Positions 21,494 to 31,952 of a stretch of 64,000 nt of DNA are shown here, piece after piece. The stretch comes from Crithidia sp. LVH-60A. Lineage: Eukaryota; Euglenozoa; Kinetoplastea; Trypanosomatida; Trypanosomatidae. The notes beneath the pieces are model-generated. The model saw only the letters and a program-made list of their open reading frames with translations. It had not been told where the DNA came from and made no database searches. The translations under genes were made by a program, and so were the position numbers. The stretch is taken from positions 686,501-750,500 of the forward strand of contig CP119638.1 of NCBI GenBank assembly GCA_030078075.1. Reading direction: 5' to 3'. Each line of letters starts with the position of its first letter. The first letter of the stretch is position 1.

Positions 21494-24400
21494 ATGGAGA
21501 AAGGCGTCGAGGAGGTGCTGGACGCCAGCGCGCGTCTGTTAGCAGAGATGAAGAGCGGCACACGCGAACGCACGATGCTCTCTGCCGTAACGAAGGTGCT
21601 GAAGCGCCGCGTGCAGGACGCGAGGATGCCGGCAAAGGTTGTGGCGGCGTCGACCCCCTCCAAAGCACCTCTCGCCACCCCTGATCCGACGACCCCGGCG
21701 GAGAAGCCAGCCGGCGGCCTCGACACGTCCCCTGCACCGCAGACCGCAGCCAGTCCTTCCGCTGCCAACACCGCAACAAGCACAGCTGCAAGCACGCCGG
21801 AAAGGTCTCGCGCTGTGTCTGCCCCGGCAGTGCCCAACACGACTGGTGATGCCCAATCTCTTTTGAGCACTTCACCTATTCAGCAGTACCTAAGCGATGA
21901 GGGAGAGTTGAGTAAGCTGGCTTACGCCTGTCGCCTCGCCATCATCGGTGAGAACGGCAGCATCAGTCGCAGCTCCCCCCGCGTGCTGGCGGCGTCCTTG
22001 GAGCTCGCTGCTGTGCTGCTGACAAGCGGCATTCTCCCTCTGGAGCTGGTCGCGCCGGTGCCCGTTTTCGCCATTCCTGAGTCGACCATGTCGGGTGCAC
22101 AGGTCTTCTTTTCGAAGCTGCTGGGCGGGAAGAAGAGCACCCCTGCGCCTGCCGGAGATGCTACAGGGGACGGCCGCGTTACCGCAAGCACAGCCGCCGA
22201 CGAGGATAAAGTGAAGGAGAACATGCGTGACCAGCTCGTCGACGCCGTGCTGAGCGCCGTCGACGCGGCCCAGAACAAGGAGTCGAGCGAACGCCTCTTC
22301 TTCGTCACCATTGCAGCTCTAATGGCCTGCGCCGTGCCACGTCTCAGCCGCGCCACGTGCGGCGACGTCCTGCCCACCACGCTGCGCTCGCAGCAGCTCT
22401 CGGTCCACGGCGGCCGTCTCGTGCGTATTTTTCGCGTGCTACTCGCGTGGTGCAGTCGGCCGCAGGGCCTCTCGCCCATTCTAGTGGACGAGGCACAGAA
22501 AGCCATTCACGCCATCACGCGTGCGCTGTCGAAGTATGTCGAGTTTGAGGCTATCGGACGCAGCGGCGCTGCCGGTGATGCGAAGGGTCCCGCGCAGCGG
22601 CCCAGCAATCCTCTGGAGGACCAGCAGGGACCCTCACGAACAGCGTCGCACACGCACTCGTCGCAGGCGCCAGATGAGCCGTCAACTGCCTCCAGCTCCG
22701 CCGCGACGTCGGTGGCGGCCACCCCGCTGATGCCGCTGCCGGCTGCCGTTGCCCGCGCCGGCCGCACGGATTTAGACGGCTTTGACGCTTCGCCGACGGT
22801 CACACGCTCCGACAGCGACGGTGCAGCAGCAGCAGCAGCAGCAGCAGCATCAGCAGCAGCAGCAGCAATGCCGTCCTCGGTGGAAGGCTCTCTCCGCACT
22901 GCCGCGACCACAGCTACCGCGGCGGCCGCTGCGTTGCCGGCGCTAGCGCGGCGCACAACTAGTGTAGACGAGACTGCAGCCGGCGCAGCCGTTGTTGCGG
23001 GTGCCGTTCGTCCTCTTCGAGGGGTGAGCGACATGCGGCTGCTGCTGGAGCTGTGCGGCAACGTCGCCCGCCTCACCCCACTCACCAGCACTAACGCGTC
23101 CTCGGGCGGCGGTGACGTGAACGGAAGCGGCAGCGCCTCTGCCGGCGGTGGAGCTGGCGTTGTGGCAAACCGCGACGGAGCGGCGACTGCGGGGACGAGT
23201 GGGGCCCTGGCGCTGGCCGGCAAGGGCGGCGATGAAAGCGCGAACGGTGCTGCTTTGGTGACAAATTTTCCCACACCCTACCTGAACGCCAACACGCTTG
23301 TCACATCCCTCAGCTTTATTCTCTACGCCATCGTCAACAGCGGGCCGCAGTTCCGCCGCAGCACGGACGTGGTGCAGGTGCTGCGGCAAGTCGTCGTTCC
23401 GGCCGCGGTGCGCACATCCGTCTCCGACGACCTTGACATCTTCCGCCTCTCGCTGAACCTGCTGCTCCTCAGCTGCCTGCGCTTTGGGCCGCAGATGGTG
23501 AACGAGACGAGCACCGTCTTCCGGCACGTCTACTTCCGCGTGCTCGACTCCACCTTTACTTCCTTGTCGCACAAGATGCTCGTGCTGGACGCCTTCGCGT
23601 CTTATATCGAGGAACCGCAGCTGCTGCTCGGCCTCTTTCTGAACTACGACTGCAACACGTACTCGCAGAGCATCTACGAGATGATGATCCACTATTTAGG
23701 AGCGCTGGCGCTGCCACCGGCGCAGAACATCTTCAATGGCAACCTCGCCGCCGAGCTGAAGCGGGTGCTGACGGTGCGGCTCGAGTACGACGTGCCGGAG
23801 GCGCTGCGGCGCAAGGCCCTCGTGAGCCTGCTGCAGGTGGCCGACTCGAACATCCAGTGGATCGAGCGTTTTGAATGCGACCAGAGTGAGGACAGCCGTG
23901 ACGCCGCTACGGCGGCCTCATCCGCCCCGCATGGTCGTAACGGCAGCATCGGCGGTGGAGGACCGAACGCCCTCGTCTCGGCGGACGCCTCCGCCACCGA
24001 CGACACCGACTACCGCGGCGACGCAGCTGCGTCGTCGATTGTGTTTGGGGGCGATGGGATGGCATCTGGTGCCGCCAGCACGCATCCCAACACGGATGTC
24101 TTTTTGCAGGCGCGCCGCTACAAGGACGCCTTCCGCAAGTTTGTCGACCTCTTCAACGACAAGGCGATGCCGGAGGCTGCGATTGAGTATCTGAAGAGCT
24201 CGGTGCTGACGCTGGAGGAGGTGGAGACGGTGACGCCGACGACGGCGACCACGGCGGTGGCGACCCCCGAGCCGCAGACGGCGGGAGAGGACGTGGTGCA
24301 TGCAGAGCTTGTGGAGGTGGCACCGCACGCAGACAAGAGTGCCTCCGCGAGCGAGGCGGACGAGAGAAAGTCGAACGACGGCCGTAGTGATGGGGAGGAC

Positions 24401-27400
24401 GAGCCTGGTAGGATAAGTGAGAGCATCGACGTGGCAGCAGATCCGAAGGCTGCCACTGCTGCTGCTGCGGCCGCTGCTGCTGCGAGTGATGTGGACGACG
24501 CGATGCGGCACTCCGCCCGCCGCGTCGCCGTCTTCTTGAAGCAAAACGAGGACTACGTGGACAAGATGATCCTGGGAGATTACTTCGCCAAGAGCTTCCG
24601 CAAGCCCACCACGCGCGTCGTCTTTGAGGAGTGGATTGCGCAGCACGACTTCACCGGCATGACCCTCGACGCCGCCCTGCGACTCTTTCTCGGCGGCTTT
24701 AAGCTGCTCGGTGAGGCGCAGGTGGTGGACCGCACGATGGAGCTCTTTGCGGCGCAGTACTGCCGGCAGAACCACGGCGTCTTTGGGTCTGCCGACACCG
24801 CCTTTATCTTGTCCTTCTCCATCTGCATGCTCAACACCGACGCCCACAGCCCGCACATCAAGAACAAGATGTCGAAGGAGGGCTTCCTGCAGAATAACAA
24901 GGGCATCGACGAGGGCAACGACGTCGACCCGGCCATTCTTGGCGGCATCTACGATCGCATCAGCAAGGCAGAAATTGTGCTGCGACCATCTCCCAAGTGC
25001 CTCACGCAGCCATCAGCCAAGAAGGCGGCGGAGAGAGGGGGCCGTGGTGAGATGAAAGTGACAACGAGTCTGCTCGACTCGATCCCGCTGCTGCGCCACC
25101 TCGCCCCAATCGCGACGGCCATCACGGACAAGGTGCTGCTGCCGATGGACGCAGCGGGCAACGCGCTCTTCAGCTCGTCGCAGCGGAAGCGGGAGGAGAT
25201 GTACCAACGGGAGCTGCGCACGACGCTGAAGGCGGTGATGGACGCCCTGCAGGAGGCGTCGACGAGCGACGCGGCGCACCACGCCATGTTCGTCACGGCC
25301 ACGAGTATCGAAAATGCGCTGCCGATGTGGGAGGTGACGGTGGACGTGTTGTGCCACATCGTCCTGCTTTCTCTCCAGCAGATTCTGGAGGACTCGGAGA
25401 AGTACGTGCGACCGCCCGCCTTCTCGGCCGCGTCGGGTGGGAATGAGAAGGACGCCGGGGCAGACTGCGACGCCGTCGCCGCCTTTATGGAGGACACGAA
25501 GAGCGCCGCGTACTTTGCCACGATGCTGACCGGCCTGCACAACACGGTGCGGGTGTGCTGCGCGTTTGGCAACGTCTCGCACACGGAGCAGCTGCTGGAG
25601 CACACCTTCGAAATGACTCACCTCAGCTCCGTCGTCGTCGTGTCGTCGCAGCCGACGCCGCGGGTGACGGTGGCGAGCACGCTGCCCTTCACCCGTCTCC
25701 ACCTCCTTTCTACCTTCCTGAATCTCTTCGTGCAGTGCGGGGCGTCGTTCAACGTTCGGGGGTGGCAGGCGGCTTACAAGGCGATGTCTCTCGTCGACGC
25801 ACTCGCCAACGGCGTGGAGGGGCTGTGGCAGCGCCAGACGAGGCGCTTCCTCGGCTCCGCGCTGGCGCCACGCGAGACCGGACTGGTCACGACAGCCACC
25901 GCTGCTGCCGCGGCGGCGAAGGCGGCGTCACCTGCTGCACCAGTACCGCCGCCACGGAGCGCACCGCAGTCGGGCAAGGCAGGTAAGGCGTACGACGCGA
26001 CGAACATTAACAGCAGCAGTAACGGCGGCGGGACAAACGTCGGCTCGCCAACCGCTGCGTCGGCGGCAGCGGAGAGCCGGCAGTATGCAGACCTTTGGTT
26101 CGGCGCTCTCAACGACATTCCCCCCACCATCGTCGACAAGGCCTCCCGCGAGAACCGCAAGAGCATTCTGTCAAGCCTGCGCGCCGCCCCTACGAGCCAC
26201 GTGGACCTGTGGCTCGATCACCTCTTTGACGCTACACAGTACCCGTCTCGCGTGCAGCTGGAGATGACGAATGGACTTGTCAAGGTGTGTGAGATGGAGC
26301 TGCAGTACAACCGCACCTTCTCGCTGACGAAGCTCTTCGACTTTGTCAGCATCTGCGCCTCCTTCTCGAGTCGGCTGCAGTGGCGTGACTTGTGGACGCA
26401 CGCGTGTGAGGTCTTCACGCTGGCTGGCTGCGGCAGCAGCATCGAAATCGCCCTCTCCTCTCTCGACGGTCTGCGCCTCATCGCCCTCACCTACCTCATG
26501 CGGGAGGAGCTGCTCAACTACTCTTTCCAAAAAGAGGTGCTGAAGCCCTTCGAGGCAATTCTTATGAAGAACCAAAACGTGAGCTGTCGGCAGAAGGTGA
26601 TGGTGATCTTGTCCGAGCTCATCGACTTCCGCGCCGAGCACTTGGCAAGTGGGTGGAACGTCGTCTTCTCCTGCCTCAGCCACGCCGCGGCGATCCCTGA
26701 CGTCGCGCCGGACGCGTGGTCGACTTGCGAGGGCATCATGGCGAAGCACATCACCCACCTCAAGGACTGCTTCAGCGATCTCATCTTCTGCCTCACCACA
26801 TTTGCCTGCTCGGGCGTCGACGAGAGCATGCCCCTGCGCGCTATTTCCTACCTCATCGCGTGTGGGCACTGGCTGCAGTACGGGCTCGAGGCCCCGCCGG
26901 CGGAGGTGCGCTCTGCCGACGCGGTGGCACGGTGGGCGGTGCGCTGCACCTCGGCCGACCCCGAGCTGTCGGCGTCGCGTCTGCTGAGCCGGCACCTCCT
27001 TCGCGTCACCCTCGCGGCCGACCCGCTCACCCGCGCAGCGCCGCTGCAGAAGCCGACCAACTTCACCACCAAGACCAAGTACCACCTCTGGATGTCGCTC
27101 TTCGAGGGCATGATCCCGATCGTCGTCGTGCACAGCTCCGTGCGGGTGCGGGCCCACGCGCTGTCCTCCATTTGGGCTCTCATGGCCCACTACGCCAGCT
27201 TCTTCGACGACGACGTGCAGAACTCGCTCTTCAGCGGGATGGTGCGGCCGATGCTCACGACGCTGCTCACCCACGTGCCAGAGGACGTCGACGTCACCTC
27301 GCCGCCCATGTCAGGCAGCAGCGAATTCGACCGCTTCGACTACCGCCTGCTCGTGTACTTTGCGCTGAAAGGGATGCTGCTCGCCTGCAGCGGCCACGCC

Positions 27401-28990
27401 CATCTTCTCTCGCTCGCCTGCAGGGCCCTTGCGGAGCTCGTGGAAGCCACGAAGGTGTCGCTGCAGATGCTGCGCAACGACTACGTCGTGACGGTGCTAC
27501 GCGTGTGCTTCGACTTTGTCTGGGCGGCGCCGTCGCTCGACACGGTGGATGCGCTGGAGCAGCTGACGCCGCCGCCGCCCACGGCCTCTACCTCCACCGC
27601 CGCGGGGGACCTCCCGAACTACGCCGAGCGCCTGTATCACTGGATCCCAGCCGAGTCGCGCCACGTCAACCCGTTCGTTGTCGGCCTCGTGCACGAGATT
27701 CAGCAGGCCGGTGTCGTCGACGTCGTGCGCTTCAAGCGGACGGCGGGGTGGACAGAGCTGCATCAGACCCCTGCCGCGCAGAACGCGCCGGTGCACGTCG
27801 ACCTCGCGGCGCTCTCGGCCACGTCGGTGGAGTCGATGAGTGCGACGGTGGTGCAAATCCGTGCGACGGTGTACAGCTGCCTCACTCGCGGTCTCTCCTT
27901 GCAGTTGCGGCGGCTGCTGAGCTCGTATGAAGCGGATCGTCCCGCGTGCCTTGCGGTGACAGCTGAGCTGCGTCGGGTGCTGCTGGGAGTGAGCTTCTAC
28001 TACCTCGTCACCCGCGATGCACGGGCGGTGGGCTTCTTGAAATCCATCATGTCTATCGCCCACGCACACGTCGTGACGGAGACGCTGACGGACGACGTGG
28101 CACGCATCGACGCAGCTGCGGACTCCGCGGCAGCAGCACGTCTCGCCGCCAGCAGCAGGAGCTGCGGCTCGCCCTCCTCCCCCGCCTCTCCACCGCCTCC
28201 CGTCTTCTTCGGAGCGTCGACCGACTCGGCGGTGGAGACGCTGCTGTTAATACCCTACGCCTGCGTGCTGCTCGAGTTCATCGCCGCCTTCGACCTTGGG
28301 GAGGCGGACTGCCACGTCGTGTGTGGCGACCTCGGCCCCTACGTCAAGCGTTGGCTCGATGAGCTGCGCCAGTCTCGGCAGCTCTGCGTCGAGATGCAGC
28401 GAGCAGCGCAGAGCGGCAGCAACAACAGTGCCGCCGACACGACGGTGGTGAACACGCACATCGTTGAGGGTGTAACACACGCAACAGGTGAGACGAGCCG
28501 TGCCGCAGTGCCGTCCGTTGTGTCTCCGTCTGCCGGCGCAGGGTTTAGGAGTGACGCTGGCGTGGCGGTGCGTGACGTCGGGGCTGCCGCCTCTGCCGCC
28601 GTCGACGCGCGAGATGCCTTTACCGAGTACGAAGGCCTGCACTTTGGCGATGTTTTCCGCTGCGCCAGCTACCCCATCGCGGCGCGCGTCCTCTACCTGA
28701 CTCCGCAGACGTCCACCGTCGTGCGTCACCGCATCTTTGCGGAGTGGTGCTACCTGCTGCACGTTTACGCGCTAAAGTGTGTGGCGAATCTGGGCAGCCG
28801 CTCTGTCCTGCTGCAGGCGTGCCCGACGCGTGCGTTGATGGAGTTGCAGTGCCACATTCCCAGCACGCTGGAGGAGGGTGCGTGCAGCGCCTTTCTGAAT
28901 AGCTGCTGGGAGGAGATGAACTTGCACTGTAGCATGCCGCCGCAGTCGTGTGTAGAGCTGTGCGTCAGCCTTGTCGTGTCGCGAGTGTAG
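21494..28990 (+). CDS. BIG/Sec7-type ARF guanine nucleotide exchange factor
   Basis: Large ARF-GEFs of the Sec7p/BIG group load GTP onto ARF GTPases at the trans-Golgi and drive coat recruitment. The protein is 2,498 residues, longer than human BIG1 (about 1,850). The HUS box LNYDCN lies near residue 715. The Sec7 domain spans about 1003-1163 and retains the glutamic-finger motif (FKLLGEAQ) and the motif-2 helix MLNTDAHSPHIKNK, whose HSP and KNKM fit BIG rather than cytohesins. Downstream helical regions fit HDS domains. Ala/Ser/Gly-rich insertions, including a GCA-encoded Ala run near residues 444-458, separate the conserved blocks and account for much of the extra length. The start follows two candidate splice AGs; an upstream in-frame ATG at 21374 lies before them and encodes an implausible leader. 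Confidence 0.9.
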   Translation: MEKGVEEVLDASARLLAEMKSGTRERTMLSAVTKVLKRRVQDARMPAKVVAASTPSKAPLATPDPTTPAEKPAGGLDTSPAPQTAASPSAANTATSTAASTPERSRAVSAPAVPNTTGDAQSLLSTSPIQQYLSDEGELSKLAYACRLAIIGENGSISRSSPRVLAASLELAAVLLTSGILPLELVAPVPVFAIPESTMSGAQVFFSKLLGGKKSTPAPAGDATGDGRVTASTAADEDKVKENMRDQLVDAVLSAVDAAQNKESSERLFFVTIAALMACAVPRLSRATCGDVLPTTLRSQQLSVHGGRLVRIFRVLLAWCSRPQGLSPILVDEAQKAIHAITRALSKYVEFEAIGRSGAAGDAKGPAQRPSNPLEDQQGPSRTASHTHSSQAPDEPSTASSSAATSVAATPLMPLPAAVARAGRTDLDGFDASPTVTRSDSDGAAAAAAAAASAAAAAMPSSVEGSLRTAATTATAAAAALPALARRTTSVDETAAGAAVVAGAVRPLRGVSDMRLLLELCGNVARLTPLTSTNASSGGGDVNGSGSASAGGGAGVVANRDGAATAGTSGALALAGKGGDESANGAALVTNFPTPYLNANTLVTSLSFILYAIVNSGPQFRRSTDVVQVLRQVVVPAAVRTSVSDDLDIFRLSLNLLLLSCLRFGPQMVNETSTVFRHVYFRVLDSTFTSLSHKMLVLDAFASYIEEPQLLLGLFLNYDCNTYSQSIYEMMIHYLGALALPPAQNIFNGNLAAELKRVLTVRLEYDVPEALRRKALVSLLQVADSNIQWIERFECDQSEDSRDAATAASSAPHGRNGSIGGGGPNALVSADASATDDTDYRGDAAASSIVFGGDGMASGAASTHPNTDVFLQARRYKDAFRKFVDLFNDKAMPEAAIEYLKSSVLTLEEVETVTPTTATTAVATPEPQTAGEDVVHAELVEVAPHADKSASASEADERKSNDGRSDGEDEPGRISESIDVAADPKAATAAAAAAAAASDVDDAMRHSARRVAVFLKQNEDYVDKMILGDYFAKSFRKPTTRVVFEEWIAQHDFTGMTLDAALRLFLGGFKLLGEAQVVDRTMELFAAQYCRQNHGVFGSADTAFILSFSICMLNTDAHSPHIKNKMSKEGFLQNNKGIDEGNDVDPAILGGIYDRISKAEIVLRPSPKCLTQPSAKKAAERGGRGEMKVTTSLLDSIPLLRHLAPIATAITDKVLLPMDAAGNALFSSSQRKREEMYQRELRTTLKAVMDALQEASTSDAAHHAMFVTATSIENALPMWEVTVDVLCHIVLLSLQQILEDSEKYVRPPAFSAASGGNEKDAGADCDAVAAFMEDTKSAAYFATMLTGLHNTVRVCCAFGNVSHTEQLLEHTFEMTHLSSVVVVSSQPTPRVTVASTLPFTRLHLLSTFLNLFVQCGASFNVRGWQAAYKAMSLVDALANGVEGLWQRQTRRFLGSALAPRETGLVTTATAAAAAAKAASPAAPVPPPRSAPQSGKAGKAYDATNINSSSNGGGTNVGSPTAASAAAESRQYADLWFGALNDIPPTIVDKASRENRKSILSSLRAAPTSHVDLWLDHLFDATQYPSRVQLEMTNGLVKVCEMELQYNRTFSLTKLFDFVSICASFSSRLQWRDLWTHACEVFTLAGCGSSIEIALSSLDGLRLIALTYLMREELLNYSFQKEVLKPFEAILMKNQNVSCRQKVMVILSELIDFRAEHLASGWNVVFSCLSHAAAIPDVAPDAWSTCEGIMAKHITHLKDCFSDLIFCLTTFACSGVDESMPLRAISYLIACGHWLQYGLEAPPAEVRSADAVARWAVRCTSADPELSASRLLSRHLLRVTLAADPLTRAAPLQKPTNFTTKTKYHLWMSLFEGMIPIVVVHSSVRVRAHALSSIWALMAHYASFFDDDVQNSLFSGMVRPMLTTLLTHVPEDVDVTSPPMSGSSEFDRFDYRLLVYFALKGMLLACSGHAHLLSLACRALAELVEATKVSLQMLRNDYVVTVLRVCFDFVWAAPSLDTVDALEQLTPPPPTASTSTAAGDLPNYAERLYHWIPAESRHVNPFVVGLVHEIQQAGVVDVVRFKRTAGWTELHQTPAAQNAPVHVDLAALSATSVESMSATVVQIRATVYSCLTRGLSLQLRRLLSSYEADRPACLAVTAELRRVLLGVSFYYLVTRDARAVGFLKSIMSIAHAHVVTETLTDDVARIDAAADSAAAARLAASSRSCGSPSSPASPPPPVFFGASTDSAVETLLLIPYACVLLEFIAAFDLGEADCHVVCGDLGPYVKRWLDELRQSRQLCVEMQRAAQSGSNNSAADTTVVNTHIVEGVTHATGETSRAAVPSVVSPSAGAGFRSDAGVAVRDVGAAASAAVDARDAFTEYEGLHFGDVFRCASYPIAARVLYLTPQTSTVVRHRIFAEWCYLLHVYALKCVANLGSRSVLLQACPTRALMELQCHIPSTLEEGACSAFLNSCWEEMNLHCSMPPQSCVELCVSLVVSRV
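22823..22867 (+). repeat. (GCA)n trinucleotide tract, Ala run in the ARF-GEF
   Basis: About 14 GCA-type triplets, interrupted by one TCA, encode a poly-alanine run in the linker before the HUS region. It is a simple coding microsatellite and probably length-polymorphic. Confidence 0.85.
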
Positions 28991-29810
28991 GAGAAAAGTT
29001 TTTTTTTTCCACGTCCTGCGAAGAAAGAAAGGATAAAGGAGGGTCTAGCGAGTATTGAATTGCCGCGAGCAGTTTGCGTGTTTGTGTGCGTGGTAGAGGT
29101 GTGAGTGTTGTGTGTGTGTGTACCCTTGCCAGTCGCACGCTCGAAGAGCATGTCTTGCTCACCCGTTTTTTTTTCCTCATCCCATCTTGTTGCCTTGCTT
29201 GCCGCGATGAGAGGGGTGTACGTCGGCTGTCTGCATATGCGTGTGTTTTTTTTCTCTCATCCCCTTGTCTCCGTGTCCTTGGAATCTTTTTGGCTTTGGC
29301 GACTTTCACTCTGTATTTTTTTTTTCTGGTGGCCTTTGTGGTAGTTGACCCTTGTCCTCTTTGCTTCTGTTGCTTTTGCGTTGCTCCCTCTCTTCCAACC
29401 CGAGGCGTCTTTCGATACAAGTGCAGGAGTACGAAGGAGATCAAGGAGGGTATCTGTTGCCTGCGTGGTGGACGGCTCTGCAATGTTCTTGTTAAGAGGC
29501 GAGTGCAACGTGAGGGAGGTGATCAAACGAAAAAGAAGTGTGTCGTTATGGTCTGCCTCACCTGCGGGTCTCTCATGTTTTGGCGCCTTGGTGCAGTGAT
29601 TTTCGGCTCGTCGTGGTAGTCGAAGCAGGGAAGGCGTCCTGCTATAAGTGCGACGTCTTCCTGTTTCCATAGGCGGATTGAAAGTTTGTAGAAATTTTTT
29701 TTAAAAAAAATCTGTTTGGTCGTCGTCTCGTATCACTGGGCAACTGTATTCGCCTTTTTGTTTTCCTCTCGGTAAACCACTCGCTGCGATTGCACTCTAC
29801 TCGATTTAAA

Positions 29811-29860
29811 CCATACTCTCTTATCGTACTCTTCTCCTCTCCTGTCTTCCCGCTTTTAAG
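29811..29860 (+). promoter_or_regulatory. Trans-splice acceptor of PP2C-1
   Basis: The C/T-rich stretch ctcttctcctctcctgtctt ends in TTTTAAG, with AG at 29859-29860. It predicts a 5' UTR of about 284 nt before the ATG at 30145. Confidence 0.6.
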
Positions 29861-29960
29861 TTCTGAAAAGAAGGAGGTTTTCACTGAAAGAAAGGAACGC
29901 TATACTACGCGCCAAAGCACTATACCCCCGACGTCATCAAAAGAGGTGGGGCACTTGTAA

Positions 29961-29998
29961 CAAAAAACAAACAAACAAACAAACAAACAAACAAACAG
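29961..29998 (+). repeat. (AAAC)n tetranucleotide repeat in the PP2C-1 leader
   Basis: About eight CAAA/AAAC units lie in the predicted 5' UTR. AAC triplets (30043-30065) and a second short AAAC run (30080-30100) follow. The leader is strongly T-poor and A/C-rich, opposite to the surrounding spacers. Confidence 0.85.
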
Positions 29999-30144
29999 AC
30001 ATAATATATCCTGAAGAAACCACAAGTTTCTTTCTATATCCAGAACAACAACAACAACCACAACAAATACCATCAACAACCAAAACCAAACAAACAAACA
30101 AAAAAACAATCTATTCCACAAGAAAGGCGTGTCAATAGAGAAAG

Positions 30145-31458
30145 ATGAAGGGAAAGAAGGATGGGCTGACGTTGAAGACCGAGACGCCGCACTCGCCGCC
30201 CAAATCCCCAAAGACACCACCAGGAACCACCGCAAGCGTCAGCCCGAAGCGCAAGGTGTCGATGCCAGCAGCAAAGAAGAAGCCGCCGACAGTGCCTATC
30301 AGCAAAGACAGCCCAACCGTGCTTAGTCCATCCGCTGGGCGGCACCCGCACTCCCTGAAAAGTGGCTTTGACAGCCCCGGCAAGAGCAGCGGCACCGGGC
30401 GGCTTGCCCACGCGGCCGAGGTGCCGGCAGGACCGACAGTGGTGTGCGCCGATGGCCCGAGCATCGAACACCCGTCGGCGGCGTCCACCACGACCACGTC
30501 GAGTGCGCCGCCGTCGCGGCAGAACTCAACGGCGGCGGTGCTCGCCCGGACGAGTAGCTCGCGCAAGACGGCCTTCGTCGTCGTCGACCACGGCGTGACG
30601 GCTGAGCAGGGCACGCGGAGAACGATGGAGGACCAGCACACGATGCTGGCCGAGGGCATTCCCTTTTTCGGCGTCTACGACGGCCATGGCGGCACGCAGT
30701 GCGCCGAGTACCTTCGCGACCACCTCCACGGCTTCATCCTCAGCAGTCCCGACCTCAAGTCGAACCCGCAAAAAGCCATCGTCGACGGCATCGTCGAGGC
30801 CGACAGCGCCTTCCTAGCGCTCTCCGAGCGAGAAACGAACGAGTCGGGCAGCGTGTGCGCTGTGGCGCTCATTATAGACGACAAGCTGATCGTGGGCAAC
30901 GTCGGCGACTGCGAGGCGGTGCTCTCCCGCAATGGCAAGCCACTTGTGCTGACGGTGCGGCACACGATCGCCAGCAACCCGAGCGAGGAGGAGCGGGTGC
31001 GGGGCGTCGGTGGGAAAGTGTGCCATAATCGCGTGGGCCACCCCAACTACAACCCCGCCGTCGTCAGCCTCGCCGTCACCCGTGCCATCGGCGACGCCGG
31101 CTTTAAGCTGGCGCGCTACACGGATGGCAAGGCATCGGGCGTCATCGCCGTGCCAGACACGACCATCACGAGACTGACGGACGACGACGAGTTTCTCGTA
31201 ATTGGCTGTGACGGGTTGTGGGACGTGATGTCGTACGAGGAGGTGGTGGACTTCTGCTTCCGCCGCTTCCAGGAGGGCGTCCCGGCGCAGAGCATCGCCG
31301 AGGCGCTGGCGCAGGCCGCACTTAACAAGGGCAGCACGGATAATGTGACGGCGATGCTGGTGCACCTGACCCGCCGCGAGGGGCTGCAGAGCACCCGCGA
31401 GTTTTTTCCGGAGGCGGCGGTGTCGATGTCAACGCGGAACCTCTCCGAGGACCCGTAG
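30145..31458 (+). CDS. PPM/PP2C-family serine/threonine phosphatase (PP2C-1)
   Basis: A metal-dependent Ser/Thr phosphatase of 437 residues. Residues 1-145 are a basic, Pro/Ser/Thr-rich tail (SPPKSPKTPPG, KRKVSMPAAKKK), likely disordered and possibly phosphorylated. The catalytic domain follows with MEDQH (161-165), GVYDGHGG (176-183), GNVGDCEAVL (251-260), CDGLWD (355-360) and STDN (397-400). The metal ligands expected from human PP2C-alpha (E162, D179, G180, D356, D399) are all present, so activity is expected. The usual DHKP motif after the LT strand is replaced by RHTI. The substrate is unknown. It is clearly related to the next gene downstream. Confidence 0.9.
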   Translation: MKGKKDGLTLKTETPHSPPKSPKTPPGTTASVSPKRKVSMPAAKKKPPTVPISKDSPTVLSPSAGRHPHSLKSGFDSPGKSSGTGRLAHAAEVPAGPTVVCADGPSIEHPSAASTTTTSSAPPSRQNSTAAVLARTSSSRKTAFVVVDHGVTAEQGTRRTMEDQHTMLAEGIPFFGVYDGHGGTQCAEYLRDHLHGFILSSPDLKSNPQKAIVDGIVEADSAFLALSERETNESGSVCAVALIIDDKLIVGNVGDCEAVLSRNGKPLVLTVRHTIASNPSEEERVRGVGGKVCHNRVGHPNYNPAVVSLAVTRAIGDAGFKLARYTDGKASGVIAVPDTTITRLTDDDEFLVIGCDGLWDVMSYEEVVDFCFRRFQEGVPAQSIAEALAQAALNKGSTDNVTAMLVHLTRREGLQSTREFFPEAAVSMSTRNLSEDP

Positions 31459-31901
31459 AGAGGGTTGGTGAGGGAAGGAAGGAGGGAGAGACGAGGAGAG
31501 CGAATACACACACACACACACACAGCAAACACGCGCATAGAGCTCCATGTTTCGCGCGACAGCAGCAGGAGAAGTAGATCGACTTACCCTGCGTGCGGCG
31601 GAGCGCCGAGCAAGGCGGAGCAACGCAGCGACAAACACACTTACCTCATGCGCCACGGTGTTTATGCGTTTTCTGTAGTTGTCTGGCGTGAGTGAAACGA
31701 ACGCGACGTGTTGCTGCCGGAAGCCGTTTCGGTGGCGCGTCAGTAGACATCGGTCAAGGCAGATCACTAGCGCTAGCTTGAGGTGTCACCGATACGGCCC
31801 GCATCTGGAAGCGCTCAGCCTTCGTGGCGCTTGTTCCTTTCTTCTTATTTGTGGTGTTCGGTGCACAACGACTCGATTCTTTTTCTGTACGACAAGCTCT
31901 C

Positions 31902-31952
31902 TTTATTATTATTACTACTACTACTATTACTGTTTTTACTATTATTATCAAT
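31902..31952 (+). repeat. TTA/CTA triplet tract
   Basis: An imperfect run of TTA, CTA and ATT triplets in the spacer after PP2C-1. It is a simple sequence repeat. Confidence 0.8.

Larger units (their letters stand above)
28991..30144. other. Spacer between the ARF-GEF and the first PP2C
   Basis: GT- and T-rich DNA after the ARF-GEF stop, then C/T-rich DNA, then an A/C-rich 5' UTR from 29861. No coding region is supported. Confidence 0.6.

Noticed and set aside
24550-24620. Suspected loss of the catalytic Glu in the Sec7 domain (LGDYFAK where many GEFs have IGDYLGE)
   Set aside because: Counting residues against ARNO shows that the glutamic finger is the Glu of LPGEAQ, not of this motif. It is present here in FKLLGEAQ, so the exchange site is intact.
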